Source: Furcasterigmium furcatum (taxonomy: Eukaryota > Ascomycota > Sordariomycetes > Glomerellales > Plectosphaerellaceae). Taken from it: a stretch of 64,000 bases of DNA. A model generated the notes under the pieces. It did not search any database. It was not told where the DNA came from and saw only the letters and a program-made list of their open reading frames with translations. Position 1 is the stretch's first letter. Each line of letters starts with the position of its first letter. Positions 23,580-34,099 of this stretch are shown piece by piece. Made by a program: the position numbers and the translations under genes. The stretch covers positions 1,862,961 to 1,926,960 of the forward strand of contig BCIA01000006.1 in the NCBI GenBank assembly GCA_001599815.1, given 5' to 3'.

Positions 23580-24120
23580 CCTTCCTTACCTAACTCTATA
23601 TATATTAGAAGGTAAACTCTAACTAGTTTAAATATAAGGGAGAGTGTATAGCTAATACCGCTACCTATCTAAGGGATAATACCTTTATTTAGTTTGAGCC
23701 TTATATATATAAGTATGCCTTAAAGTCTTATAATAACCTTTTAGCTTATATTAAAAAAATATTTAATAACGTTAAAGGATTTAAGAAGGCCCTTTATACC
23801 GCGTTTAGAGATATAAATAAGGAATAGGCTACTAAGTAGAAGATTCTATACCTTAAATATATAAGATCTACTAATAAGTATACTACTAAGTTTAGATAGC
23901 TAGCCTTACGCCTCCGAAACTAAAGTAAGAACACTTTTATAGCCCGGTTTTATAAAGGACTTTAGGACGCTATTAAGGACAACTTAATCCGTAAAGACCG
24001 CCCTAATAAACTTATAGATTATATTATCCTTATAGTAAAGATTAATAACCACTAATATAAAAGGCGCTCTAAGAAAAATACCTACTCTAGCTAGGCTAGC
24101 TATAATATATACCCTTAAGC
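23580..24120 (+). pseudogene. RIP-degraded Ty3/gypsy gag remnant
   Basis: Plus-strand translation with internal stops still shows a gag-like run: a Y-T-T-K-F-R-x-L-A-L-R-L-R-N core, then ARFYKGL, IKDNLIRKDRPNKLIDYII and a Lys/Arg-rich tail. This order is typical of the retrotransposon gag domain of chromodomain gypsy elements. Stops are TAG/TAA at expected Gln/Trp positions. It follows LTR C in the same orientation, suggesting it belongs to family C. Confidence 0.65.
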
Positions 24121-25810
24121 TAATATTAGATATACTTATTAACTATAATTATATAGATAATAGTTCTAGTAATCTATATATAATAACACCTAAGCTCTAG
24201 GACCTATAAACTTAATACCCTTTAGAAAAAAAAGGACCTTAAGGATATTAAATACTATAATTACTAAAAGAAAGGATATATAGCTAGGGACTACCGCTAA
24301 CCTAAATAACTCTAATATACTAGATAAAGTAATACCCTTACTAAGGAACTTATTTAGACCCTTATAATACTTAAGAAAGCGCCTAAGGTTTAATCCTAAG
24401 TATAGATATATTATATATACCTTTTAAGAAATTAACGATCTTATATAATTTAAGATATACTATAATAAATATATCGTATAAAGAGACCTTAATATATCAA
24501 ATAAACTTAACTAGCTTAAGTAGTATATAAAGGCTATAAAAGTAAGCCTCTAGGAATAATATAAGTAATACTTTCCTAAAAGAATAATAGTACTAGCTAA
24601 GGCCTTAACACTATAGAAGACTATACTATATAATACTATTATAGACTTATAGGAAGAGGACCTACGTAAAACGGTTACTACGATAAACCCTAAGGAGCCT
24701 AAAAAAGAAGGAGAGCTCTCTATTAAGCTGATTATAATCCTTTACTAAAGTAAAAAAAGAAAGAGGAAGGAGGAATTACCCTATAACTAGAAATCCTTAT
24801 AAAGCATTAAAACCCTTCATAATAATATTATTAACTAGAATAATTCTATATCTATATAGTATAATAGAGACGACCTAAAACCTATAGAGTATATAAGGGA
24901 ATAATATTAAGCTATCCCCGACTAGGAAGTCTAACTACTTAGATTACCTATAGAAAATACTAAAAAGGAACCCTACCTCTTACAGTAAAGGAAGCCTATA
25001 CTAGGAGATAACCCCTTTTTTAACCTACTTTATAATAACAACTTTAAGATTAGCTAAATAAGCTATATCTATAATAACTATATATTTTATAATCGTAGTA
25101 AGGTATATACTAACTTTTTTCCCTAATAAGAAGTATACCCCGTATAATAAGCTTATATTAAACCTAACCTTATATATTAATAACCCCTTAAGTATTATCC
25201 TAAAGATTCCACCGCTATATTTAAAAAAGACCTAGATTACCTATATAAGTATATTAAGAACCGCTTATAATACCTCTATAGAGCTAATAACTATCTCTTT
25301 TACGCTATTTATAAGGTATAAAAGTAGTAAGAAATCTAGGAGACCACCTAAAATTAAATAGGAATTATAAATAGACTTACTAGGCTTAATTTACTTAACC
25401 CTACTTATATAGAAAGGAAGATCCTTTAAGATAACCCTAAGATAGTAAGGTGTATTACCTTTAAAGAAAAACCCCGGATAAAGGCACTCTAAGGACTAGA
25501 CTATAATAAAACTAATACCTCTACTAAGGAAGAAGCTAAATTACTAAATACGCTAAGCGAAAAAAAACTACTAGCGCCTAAGCGATAATACTATTAGTAA
25601 ATAAAAAAACTACCCCTATTATTCTTAATTAGGTAAAAATAAGTAAGCCTTATGGGAAAGACCTTATATTTACTTTAAGGAAATTAAGATATAAGCTACC
25701 TAATTTTAAAAGTAAAACTTATAGGATAAATCTACTAAGCGCTCTTAGATTATAGAGTATAAGAAAACTTTATATTACTAACTATGGTATAATAACTTAG
25801 ACTCTAGGAG

Positions 25811-26349
25811 TGTTAAAAATAGAAGAGCAGTAAAGATAAAAGGTAGTAATAGTGGTTATATTAGTTGTGTGTGTTGTGATGGATAAAGATATAGTAGGTA
25901 GGTTAGATAGCTACGGGGGATAACCCTCTATATTTATAGAGGGTAGACCTCCCCGGGACCGAGCCCGGGCCTCCCTGGGGAGCCCCGTAGTCCCTGGGGA
26001 GTCCCGTAGCCCTTGGGGAGCTCCGTAGCTCCTGGGGAGCTCCGTAGCCTAGAGCCTATTTTCTAGCTCTGGGCCCGGGCCTCCCTGGGGAGCCCCGTGG
26101 CCTAGAGCCCCTGGGGAGCCCTGTGGCCTAGAGCCTATTTTCTAGCTCTAGGCNTAGACGTCCCAGGGCTAGATTAAGACCCTTATAGGGAGTAATAGAT
26201 ATAGTATAGTTATTAATAGTTATTAAATATAGTTATTAAATATAGTTATTAAATATAGTTATTAAATATAGTTATTAAATATAGTTATTAAATATAGTTA
26301 TTAAATATAGTTATTAAATATAAGTATTAAATATAGTTATTATCTAATA
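25811..26349 (-). repeat. LTR family A copy with 13-bp tandem array
   Basis: Starts TGTTAAAAATAGAAGAG and ends ...tatctaata (a RIPed TAACA end). It contains a GC-rich block with ~20-bp repeats (ctggggagccccgtag type), then about nine copies of attaaatatagtt at 26215-26340. Orientation is opposite to the LTR that follows the copia element. It is inserted between the gag and integrase/chromodomain remnants of the gypsy element. One ambiguous base lies at 26154. Confidence 0.75.
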
Positions 26350-26439
26350 ATATTTAAGACAAACTAAAGTTACTTTTAGAATAAGCTAGGCTCTAAATAA
26401 TTAAGAATATTAACCCTAAAAGGATAAAAAGACTATCCT

Positions 26440-26800
26440 TAAAGGAGGGGAATATAGTCTACCTTAATCGTAAAAATATTAAAACTATATAATTAAACTA
26501 TAAGCTTAACTTTAAAAAGGTTAGACCTTTTAAAATTAAGAAGTAAGTCTTATAAGTTAGCTACTAACTTATACTACCTAAAAATATAAAAATTTATAAT
26601 ATATTTTATATATTACTCTTAGAGCTAATATACCCTAATACCCCGCTTAAGCAGGACCTTAAAGTAGATAATATAGAAGATTATAAAGTCAAGAAGATTA
26701 TTAACTATAAAATAAATAAAGCAAATAATAAATACCTTATTAATTAGATTAGCTATAAATATAAAGAAAATACCTAGGAACTAGTTAAGCACCTTTAAAA
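26440..26800 (+). pseudogene. Gypsy integrase C-terminus and chromodomain remnant
   Basis: Plus-strand translation gives K-G-G-N-I-V-Y-L, then F-K-K-V-R-P-F-K-I, ILLLELIYPNTPLK and VKKIINYK, followed by YLIN*IRYKYKENT*ELVKHL. The order (integrase C-terminal beta-barrel, then a chromodomain with the V-x-K-I and E-N-T-W-E-like motifs) is diagnostic of chromoviruses. The stops replace Trp. It is the 3' end of the element whose gag lies at 23.6 kb. Little more than 2 kb, partly LTR A, separates them, so most of pol is deleted. Confidence 0.7.
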
Positions 26801-27376
26801 CTCTTAGTTTTAACTCTATTAGTTTTACTAATAATATTAAAGCCGTATATTAAAAAATCAGCGTCGGAAAGAACCCCTAATACTAATAAGTCGCTAGCGA
26901 TCTAATACTTATAAGAGTTTAGGATAGGTAGTAGTTTAGTATTTATATCTAATTCTGCTAAATCCTATTAGAATGCTTCCTTTAACCTCTCTTTTACCTT
27001 CTTATAAATTTAATAAATATACCATAAATAACTAACGGCCGCTATAAGCTACTCTTAAAGTTATTTAAGACGCTCCTCTGCTTCCTCCTTTTAGGACTTT
27101 AGATCTTTTTTAGACTTCTTAAGATAGGCTATTATATAAGGGTTAGTAATAAATGACCTACGTAATATATTATTAGTAGGATTCCTATAGGATAATATAA
27201 TAAAGACCCTGTTATATTAATAACCTTATTTAATATATTCTAAATACTTCAGACTATTTATAACTATCTAATAATATAATTTCTTTTAAAATAAAAGGTA
27301 TATAGTATATTAGAATTAATACTATTTAACTTAATTTAATATATAAGATATTACCGCTTAAGGGATTTTTAGAAAA

Positions 27377-27570
27377 GCTTATAGTCCCTAAGATATCTAT
27401 CCTAATATACCTATCCCTTTTATTATAGCTTACCCTTCTTAGTAATCTATTATAAAGTATAGAGCGTTATAATATATAAGCTGCTTAGCTTATAGCTTAC
27501 TATAAGCTAAGCTCTATCCTTAGTTATATAACTAATTATATAACCCTAACTACCTTATTAAGCCTATACC
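27377..27570 (-). mobile_element. inverted copy of the ~190-bp short insertion
   Basis: Reverse complement of 22956-23147 with RIP differences; it lies just outside the 27681 LTR C. Two copies in opposite orientation support a mobile short repeat. Confidence 0.6.
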
Positions 27571-27680
27571 TATTTAGAACTTAGTTTTTTGATTTAACTA
27601 GATATATTATTAGCGTTAAAAGAAGAATAGAAATATAATAAACTAACCTTAGGGGGAACTATGGTCTATTTATATAGCTG

Positions 27681-27962
27681 TTAGGATATTAGCCTAGAGG
27701 AGGGGAAATATATAATGCCTAAAACTATAAGGACTGATAGGATTAGGCTCCCTGCTAGTATATAACTATACTTGGATACTTTAGCAATTAACTTAAGTCT
27801 TTATTATAACCTACCTTAAAGAGGGATTTACTCCCTTATAATACCTAACTATAAAGAAGCTATTACGACTAAGTATTACTTATACTATATACTTACCTTA
27901 TAAATATAAACCCACCTTAATACTTATACCTTTATTACTAGGAGTATACGGATCGTAATACC
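27681..27962 (+). mobile_element. LTR family C, uninterrupted copy
   Basis: Starts TGTTAGGATATTAGCC and ends ...ggatcgtaata. It shares its body with 22.87-23.35 kb and has partial copies near 49.86-49.92 kb (direct) and 49.59-49.73 kb (inverted). It is followed by plus-strand gag/protease-like remnants, so it may be the 5' LTR of a second family C element. Confidence 0.65.
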
Positions 27963-27999
27963 CCTAAAGTTTAGTAGAAAAAGGGCTAAGTATACTTTA

Positions 28000-29120
28000 T
28001 AGTTATAGTAAATATAAGATAAAGTTACCCTTAATAGCTACCTTATTAGTAGGTAGTAGGAGGTATTCTACCTTATTAACTCTTACTTAGATGCTTATCC
28101 CTAGTAAGTAGTTTCTACCTTTTATATAGCGGGGGGGCTAGGAGGTTACTATAATCCCTTAGAGTTTCTTAAATACCTTAATTATAACTATAGGGACATA
28201 AATAAATAGTACTACGCCGCGGGAGTATTTTATTTACTATAATAACGTAATAACCTCCTATTTACTTAATTCCTATTAACCTTTAAGAGGCTAATTTTAT
28301 AAGCCGGCGGCGTAGACTAGGCTGACTAGGTAAAGATTACCTTCTTAGAAGGAGCCCTAAATAATAAGCTACGCTACTACTTAGTAGTAGTAGAGCTCCC
28401 TATTAATAACTGCCCTAGGTAGATCTTTTAGGTCTAGAAAGTAGCCGGATAAGTTAAAGGCCTTTTAATATAAGCTTATTATTAATATATACTAAATTAC
28501 TCTTAAACTCTTAGCGATACTAATAGAAATATAAAGATAAGAGGTATTAACTAGATATTAAAGGAGAACACTTATAATTACTACGCTAAGGGATAAGATA
28601 CCTTATAGTATAATTATCTTTAAGGTTACTATTATAACTATAAAAAAAAGGCTACTTTACTAGGGAATACCCTAAGCCTAATATTTACCCGTCTTATAAG
28701 ATAGTAAAGGTCTTTTTCAAGTAAGTTTATAAAGATATTATTAAGTCCCTATAAGGCAAAAAGGATAAAAAGCTATTAGGAAATAAAAAACCCTAATATA
28801 AAATTAAGCGTTAAAACGCCTAAGGGAGTTATATTATAAGTATAAAGTATTTAAGCTTTATATAAATAGTAAACTAATAATAATATAAGCTTAAGTTAAT
28901 AAAAGATTTATTTATACCCTTATTAATATTAGATATAATATCTATACTACTATTAATAAAAGCCTAGCTTAATAACTCTACTTATTATATATTAATATAA
29001 AAAAGTAATAACTTAAAAGCTTTTTAAAAGTAAATAGATTAATTAATACTTATAATATTATTATATTTAAACTAAACCTTTATAGGTTTATAAAAAAAGG
29101 CTTATACTTGTATAGTAAAA
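28000..29120 (+). pseudogene. Degraded gypsy gag/protease remnant (family C)
   Basis: Stop-riddled plus-strand reading with patches resembling the end of gag and a retropepsin (a short strand after F-Y-I-N-S-K, then a K-K-V-I-T-x-K-L-F-K-S-K run). Part of this stretch reappears inverted at about 48.6-48.9 kb next to a recognisable minus-strand reverse transcriptase, which supports the gypsy assignment. The exact limits are uncertain. Confidence 0.45.
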
Positions 29121-29406
29121 CGCTTTAATTAGCTAGTAATATTAGAGAAGCCCCAAAAAATTATTACCTATTATACTACTTAGTAGTATATTAATTATAG
29201 CCTATTATGCTTTTTATTATACTTTTATAATAAGGAGGAACCTTATATAATTAAGGCGATCTAAGATATAAAATTAATCTTAAGTAAGGCTCTTAGCCGG
29301 ATATACTAGTAAGTATAGAAATAGCGTTAGAGCTATAAACCTGCTAATATATTAATCTTTACTATTAGTTTAAGGGATATAAAAAAGGCCTTATAGCCTA
29401 AATTAC

Positions 29407-29808
29407 TGTGAGGAATAGAAGGGTAGTAAAGATAAAAAGTAGTAGTAATAGTGGTTATATTAATAGAGTGTGTTGTGTTGGATAAAGATATAGAAGGTAG
29501 GCTTAATAGCTACGGGGGATAACCCTCTATATTTATAGAGGGTAGACCTCCCCGGGACCGAGCCCGGGCCTCCCTGGGGAGCTCCGTAGCTCCTGGGGAG
29601 CCCCGTAGCTCCTGGGGAGCCCCGTGGTCCCTGGGGAGCCCCGTGGTCCCTGGGGAGCTCCGTAGCCTAGAGCCTATTTTCTAGCTCTAGGCCTAGACGG
29701 CCCAGGGCTAGATTAAGACCCTTATAGGGAGTAATAGATATAGTATAGTTATTAATAGTTATTAAATATAGTTATTAAATATAGTTACCTAATAATTACT
29801 TATTAACA
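29407..29808 (-). repeat. LTR family A, subtype with TGTGAGGAATAG terminus
   Basis: Starts TGTGAGGAATAGAAGGG and ends TTAACA. It is nearly identical to 37847-38390 in sequence, GC-block arrangement and orientation, so the two are the best candidates for the paired LTRs of one element, with later insertions between them. Confidence 0.7.
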
Positions 29809-29947
29809 TAGCAACTATAGTCTTAGTAAAAGTACTTAAAGAATTTAGAGATCTTTCCTCTAAAAAGGTAGCTTTATAGCTACCACCTTATTAACTAGGT
29901 ATTAATTATAAGGTTAACTTAAAGTAAGATGATAGCGATAATAAAGC

Positions 29948-30621
29948 TATTAAAAATAGAAGAGTAGTAAAGATAAAAAGTAGTAGTAATAGTGGTTATA
30001 TTAATTGTAAGTGTTGTGATTGATAATAATATAGTAGATAGGTAAGGTAGTTACGGGGGATAACCTTCTATATTTATAGAAGGTAAAATCCCCGGGTCGG
30101 TCCCGAAGTTCTATAATCGGTGCCGAAAATCCTCCCTCGGTCCCGAAGATAGTAGGCTGGGCCCTGTAGCCTGGAGCCTATTTTCCAGCTCTGGGCGTAG
30201 ACCTCCCTGGAGATCCCTGTAGCTAATATAGGTATTAAATATAGTTATTAAATATAAGTATTAAATATAAGTATTAAATATAGTTATTAAATATAAGTAT
30301 TAAATATAGTTATTAAATATAGATATTAATTATAGTTATTAAATATAGATATTAATTATAGTTATTAAATATAGATATTAATTATAGTTATTAAATATAG
30401 ATATTAATTATAGTTATTANNNNNNNNNNNNNNNNNNNNNNNNNNNNNNNNNNNNNNNNNNNNNNNNNNNNNNNNNNNNNNNNNNNNNNNNNNNNNNNNN
30501 NNNNNNNNNNNNNNNNNNNATTAATTATAGTTATTAAATATAGATATTAATTATAGTTATTAAATATAGATATTAATTATAGTTATTAAATATAGATATT
30601 AATTATAGTTATTATCTAATA
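29948..30621 (-). repeat. LTR family A copy with 26-bp higher-order tandem array and assembly gap
   Basis: Begins tattaaaaatagaag (TG changed to TA) and ends tatctaata. The tandem array here alternates attaaatatagat and attaattatagtt, giving a 26-bp higher-order unit. The array is broken by the gap at 30420-30519, so its true length is unknown. Confidence 0.7.
30420..30519. other. assembly gap (100 N)
   Basis: Exactly 100 N inside a tandem array, a conventional placeholder for a gap of unknown size. The repeat on both sides is the same 26-bp unit, so array collapse is likely. Confidence 0.98.
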
Positions 30622-32009
30622 CTAGGATACTTTCTATTAGGCCCTAAGTAAGGGCCGCTTAGTAGCCCCTATAGCTAGTTTTTCCGCCCCGGCGGCTTTT
30701 ATAAGTATTTACTACTCTTTTATAGCTTATTCCTTAATACTAATAGGTATAAGCTTCTCTAGCTCCCTATACCGGTATTTAGGGGGAGGTTATAGCTCTC
30801 CGCCGTAACCTTTAAGACTTTAAGGATAAAGTTTACAGTAAGCTTACCGCTACTAACTAGCTCCTAAGCCGGCTAGTTAAGCTCACTAAGCTCTTCTAGG
30901 TGCCTATCGCTTCGGAGGGTAAGGCTATAAATAAGGACGCCTAGAGTTATTTTTTATTTTACTATAAACTTATAGTAAGGGGCTAATATACCCCGGAAAT
31001 TTAGTTTAGAATTTAGTTAGGACCTTTAAGGGGTAAATATAAATAGCCCCCCTAGATAATCTTATTAATATATTATACCCTTTTTATAATAACTCCTTAG
31101 CGTTTTTATATCTTTTTTAGTTTCTAATAGGTAGATAAAGGCTTATTATTACTCTTAATTGGTCTATAAGCTTCCTTATAGATGTCTAGGGCCTAGATAT
31201 CTTATAGGCTCTTAGGTTAGTTTTTAATAGCCCTTTTAATATATTAGGGCCTATTATATCTTACTACGCCCTTACTTAGTAGTCTTAGCGTAGAGGATCT
31301 CTGCGATAGTCTACTTATCCCCTTTAATAGTATCTTAAATTAAGTCCGGCTAGAGATTATTAGTTATTTAGCCGGGGAGGTAATTATTATTAGCTTACTA
31401 GACCTAATTAGTATAAAAGCGGGGATATATACCTAAAAGTATATCAAGCTTAACTATATAGAGGCTAGGGATAGTAATAACCTTATACTTTTAATATACC
31501 TACCTAAGCTTTTTTAAGGGGCGAGGGGTAGAGTACTTAACTATATAAAGCTAGGCTAGGTTACTAACTTCCTAGCGCTTAGTAGGAGCTCTCTACTTAT
31601 TAGTTAAGTCTTTACTATATTACTATAAGGCGGCTATCCTAGCTTAGATAAAGTCTATTACTTCCCTTAGGCGAGTTATAAGCTTTTACGCTTTAAGTTA
31701 TTTTAGGTATTATAACTCTAACTCTTAAACCTAGATAAGGTTAATATAATAGCTATACTTTATAAAAAAGGGGCTTATACCGAGCATAGTAATATCTCTA
31801 TTATTTAATACTAACTAGGTTATAACGAGCTAATAGTCTTAGTTATCTTAGGCATAGCTAATATATACTCTAAGGTAGGCTTAAATCTTTTAGTTAGCTT
31901 TTTTAGTGCTTTTATGAATTTTAGGGTAATATACTATACTTAATTACTATATAATCTTTAAGAGCTTATAAAGGTATCTTTAAAGCCTTTTAACCTAGTT
32001 AGATCCTAT
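30622..32009. repeat. degraded repeat DNA, domain not recognised
   Basis: AT-rich with many TAG/TAA in all frames. It contains somewhat GC-richer patches suggesting former coding sequence, probably minus strand, but I could not place a known retroelement domain. Confidence 0.4.
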
Positions 32010-32067
32010 TAGATAATAACTATATTTAATACCTATATTTAATAACTATATTTAATACCTATATTAG
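32010..32067 (+). repeat. 5' fragment of an LTR A, cut by LTR B
   Basis: Begins tattagataataac, as does the LTR after the copia element (46562), and stops at cctatattag, where LTR B starts. In uninterrupted LTR A the sequence continues ctacaggg. The missing part is found inverted at 39991-40281. Confidence 0.8.
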
Positions 32068-32242
32068 TGTTAGAGAAGACTCTCTAGAAGGTAAGACGGT
32101 CAGGAATATCACAGTAGTTTCAATCACTCGTATTATTATAAGACTAATACTTACCCCGCTCTTAGCGTAGCGAGAGGGGTTCCCTATCGCTTCGCTGGCG
32201 AAGCGACAGGTAATCACGTAGGTTACGCCAGCCCCTATAATA
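32068..32242 (-). mobile_element. LTR family B (175 bp), 3' LTR of a minus-strand gypsy element
   Basis: On the minus strand it runs from a RIPed TGTTACAGGGGCTGG start to ...GTCTTCTCTAACA. It is the same length as, and inverted relative to, 40282-40456. Minus-strand gypsy pol lies further right, so this is the 3' LTR. It is flanked on the left by attag, the apparent target duplication. Confidence 0.8.
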
Positions 32243-32589
32243 ATTATCCCCCCTCTAAGGGCCAGCCTCCCGGCGGGCCGCTGGTGCGCCACTTATGGCG
32301 GCGCGTCGGTGGCGTATATCCACTCCGTCGCCCACCCGGCAAAATATTTAGGCCATAGCTTATCCGCCACACCGCCGTCGCCTACCCGACTAATCGGCTA
32401 AGTTACGGCTTATAGGTGTTCCCCAATTTAGAGCTCCACTATCCTAGGATTTTTCACTTTTCTCTAATAACCCCTATTACTAAGTCTTTCCCCAGACCAG
32501 CGCTCCCTAATTATTACGCCGTCGCGTCCCTTTTAATACTTTTATATATCTCTCTCGCCTTATTAGTAATCGATTTAGCACCCATCGAA

Positions 32590-33970
32590 TCGCCATCATA
32601 GTTAACTCGGTCCGCGATCCCACCGACATTTAGTCGAACGCGTCTAGCCGTTCCCGTAGAGGTCGGGCCTCTAGTCGCGGTTCGCTCCGCGAGCGCGGCG
32701 GCTTAGCGACTCCTAGTCGCTCGACTTATACCTTAACCAGCGGTACCCCGTCAAGCAGCCATCGCTCTAGTATCGACCCGCTCCGGGTCCAACAGGGATC
32801 CCCCATTATTCGTCCGGGTCTTAATACATCGGCACGCCATCTTTTCGCCAACGCTCCGGCCTCATCTCAACGCCGCCCTACTATCAACCCGGCGACCCCT
32901 TCTTATACCCCGCGTCCTAACCCCCGCTATTAGGGCGAAGAGGAGGAGGACTTGTCCGACTCCGACGGAGATCCTAAGGGACGTAATCGCAGCGAGGATT
33001 CCGCGTCGACGGTTTACTAGTAGAACGCTGAGTTCCGTATAGAGCCTAAGGTTAACGGTCCGCTATCGTGGCAGCCTTGCTTTTATTATATCCGTACTAC
33101 GACTTACGCGTAGGCCGCCGCGGCTAATAGGAACGACTTTACCTTCCTAGATATTTAGTATATAGCCCCTCGTGCGGGCAAGAAACTATACGGCCAGTGC
33201 TCCGAGCGTAGGAAGCGCTATAGCGATATAAGTGGTTCCCCGTCGCCCCGACTAGTGTATTATACTTTACGACTCGCTTTACTAACGATAGCGTGTCGAT
33301 ATAGGTCTCTAAGGGCATTAAGGGCGACTACCTTAATTACATTCTAGCCTACTAGTTCCTTAAGCACGTCGCCGACAAGGACGACGTGTTTTACGCTCTA
33401 GCCCCTAGTATTAGCTAGGCGCTATATAACTTATTTACGGCCTTAGACGTAATACGCCTTAGCTATATATAGGAATAGTATATCTCCGGCGAGAAAAAGC
33501 CTAATCCCGTATATTCCCGTATATTTTCGCTAGCGGAATAATAGCTAACCTTTAGTAGGAGAAAACCCGCCTTTATAATAAAGCGATAGAGCGTCGCTAG
33601 ACGAACTAGATAACCTAGCTAGGCGCTAGGGGCGAGCTTACGGGCGCTGATATTACCGTAAGTGATTTACTATCGCTTTACTATACTATTATTACTAACC
33701 CTTATCTTTAGACTATAGCACTCCGGCTTTATGTTAGTGACTATAGCTATAACATTTAGACGATAGCGAAAGCCTGGTTCTCTAATAGCGTTAAGGCAGT
33801 AATATACGTTTAGTTCCCCGCTAAGGTTAAGGATAAAGAGGAGGAGGTAATAAACTTCTTCCGTAGTTACCCTATAGTTAATATATAGATTCGCCGGCGA
33901 AGTATAGAGTTTTAGGAGCTATTTTCTCTAGGCGTTCTAAGAGCTAAGGGCGGTCGTATCTTTAGCGATA
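32590..33970 (+). pseudogene. Unrecognised RIP-degraded coding remnant, antisense to gypsy pol
   Basis: The plus strand holds GC-richer coding-like sequence. A putative start (ATG now ATA) at about 32598 leads into a Ser/Arg-rich run (NASSRSRRGRASSRGSLRER with one stop before it), a Pro-rich stretch and an acidic patch (EEEEDLSDSDGDPKGRNRSE). Frames then shift and further coherent runs follow, such as FLKHVADKDDVFYAL near 33.35 kb and KVKDKEEEVINFFRS near 33.8 kb. Stops are almost all TAG at likely Gln/Trp codons. It sits between the chromodomain end of the minus-strand pol and its 3' LTR. I do not recognise the family. It could be a gag-like ORF of another element, or an extra antisense ORF carried by this one. 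Confidence 0.5.
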
Positions 33971-34099
33971 TAATAATACCCCTCGCGGCTAATAATTAAT
34001 TATCGCCGCCGTTTTATAGCTTTTTATACCTAAATCCTCTAGGACTAATATAACGCCCTTATAACTAGGATGCTTAGTGTGCGCGTTAGTAGTAAAGGG

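Noticed and set aside
26215..26340. Regular tandem repeats resembling a CRISPR array
   Set aside because: Units are contiguous 13-mers without spacers, AT-rich, inside fungal LTRs, and the host is a eukaryote.
32059..32292. 77-codon minus-strand open frame at LTR B
   Set aside because: It coincides with the LTR B sequence itself and is not conserved as a protein between the two LTR copies.
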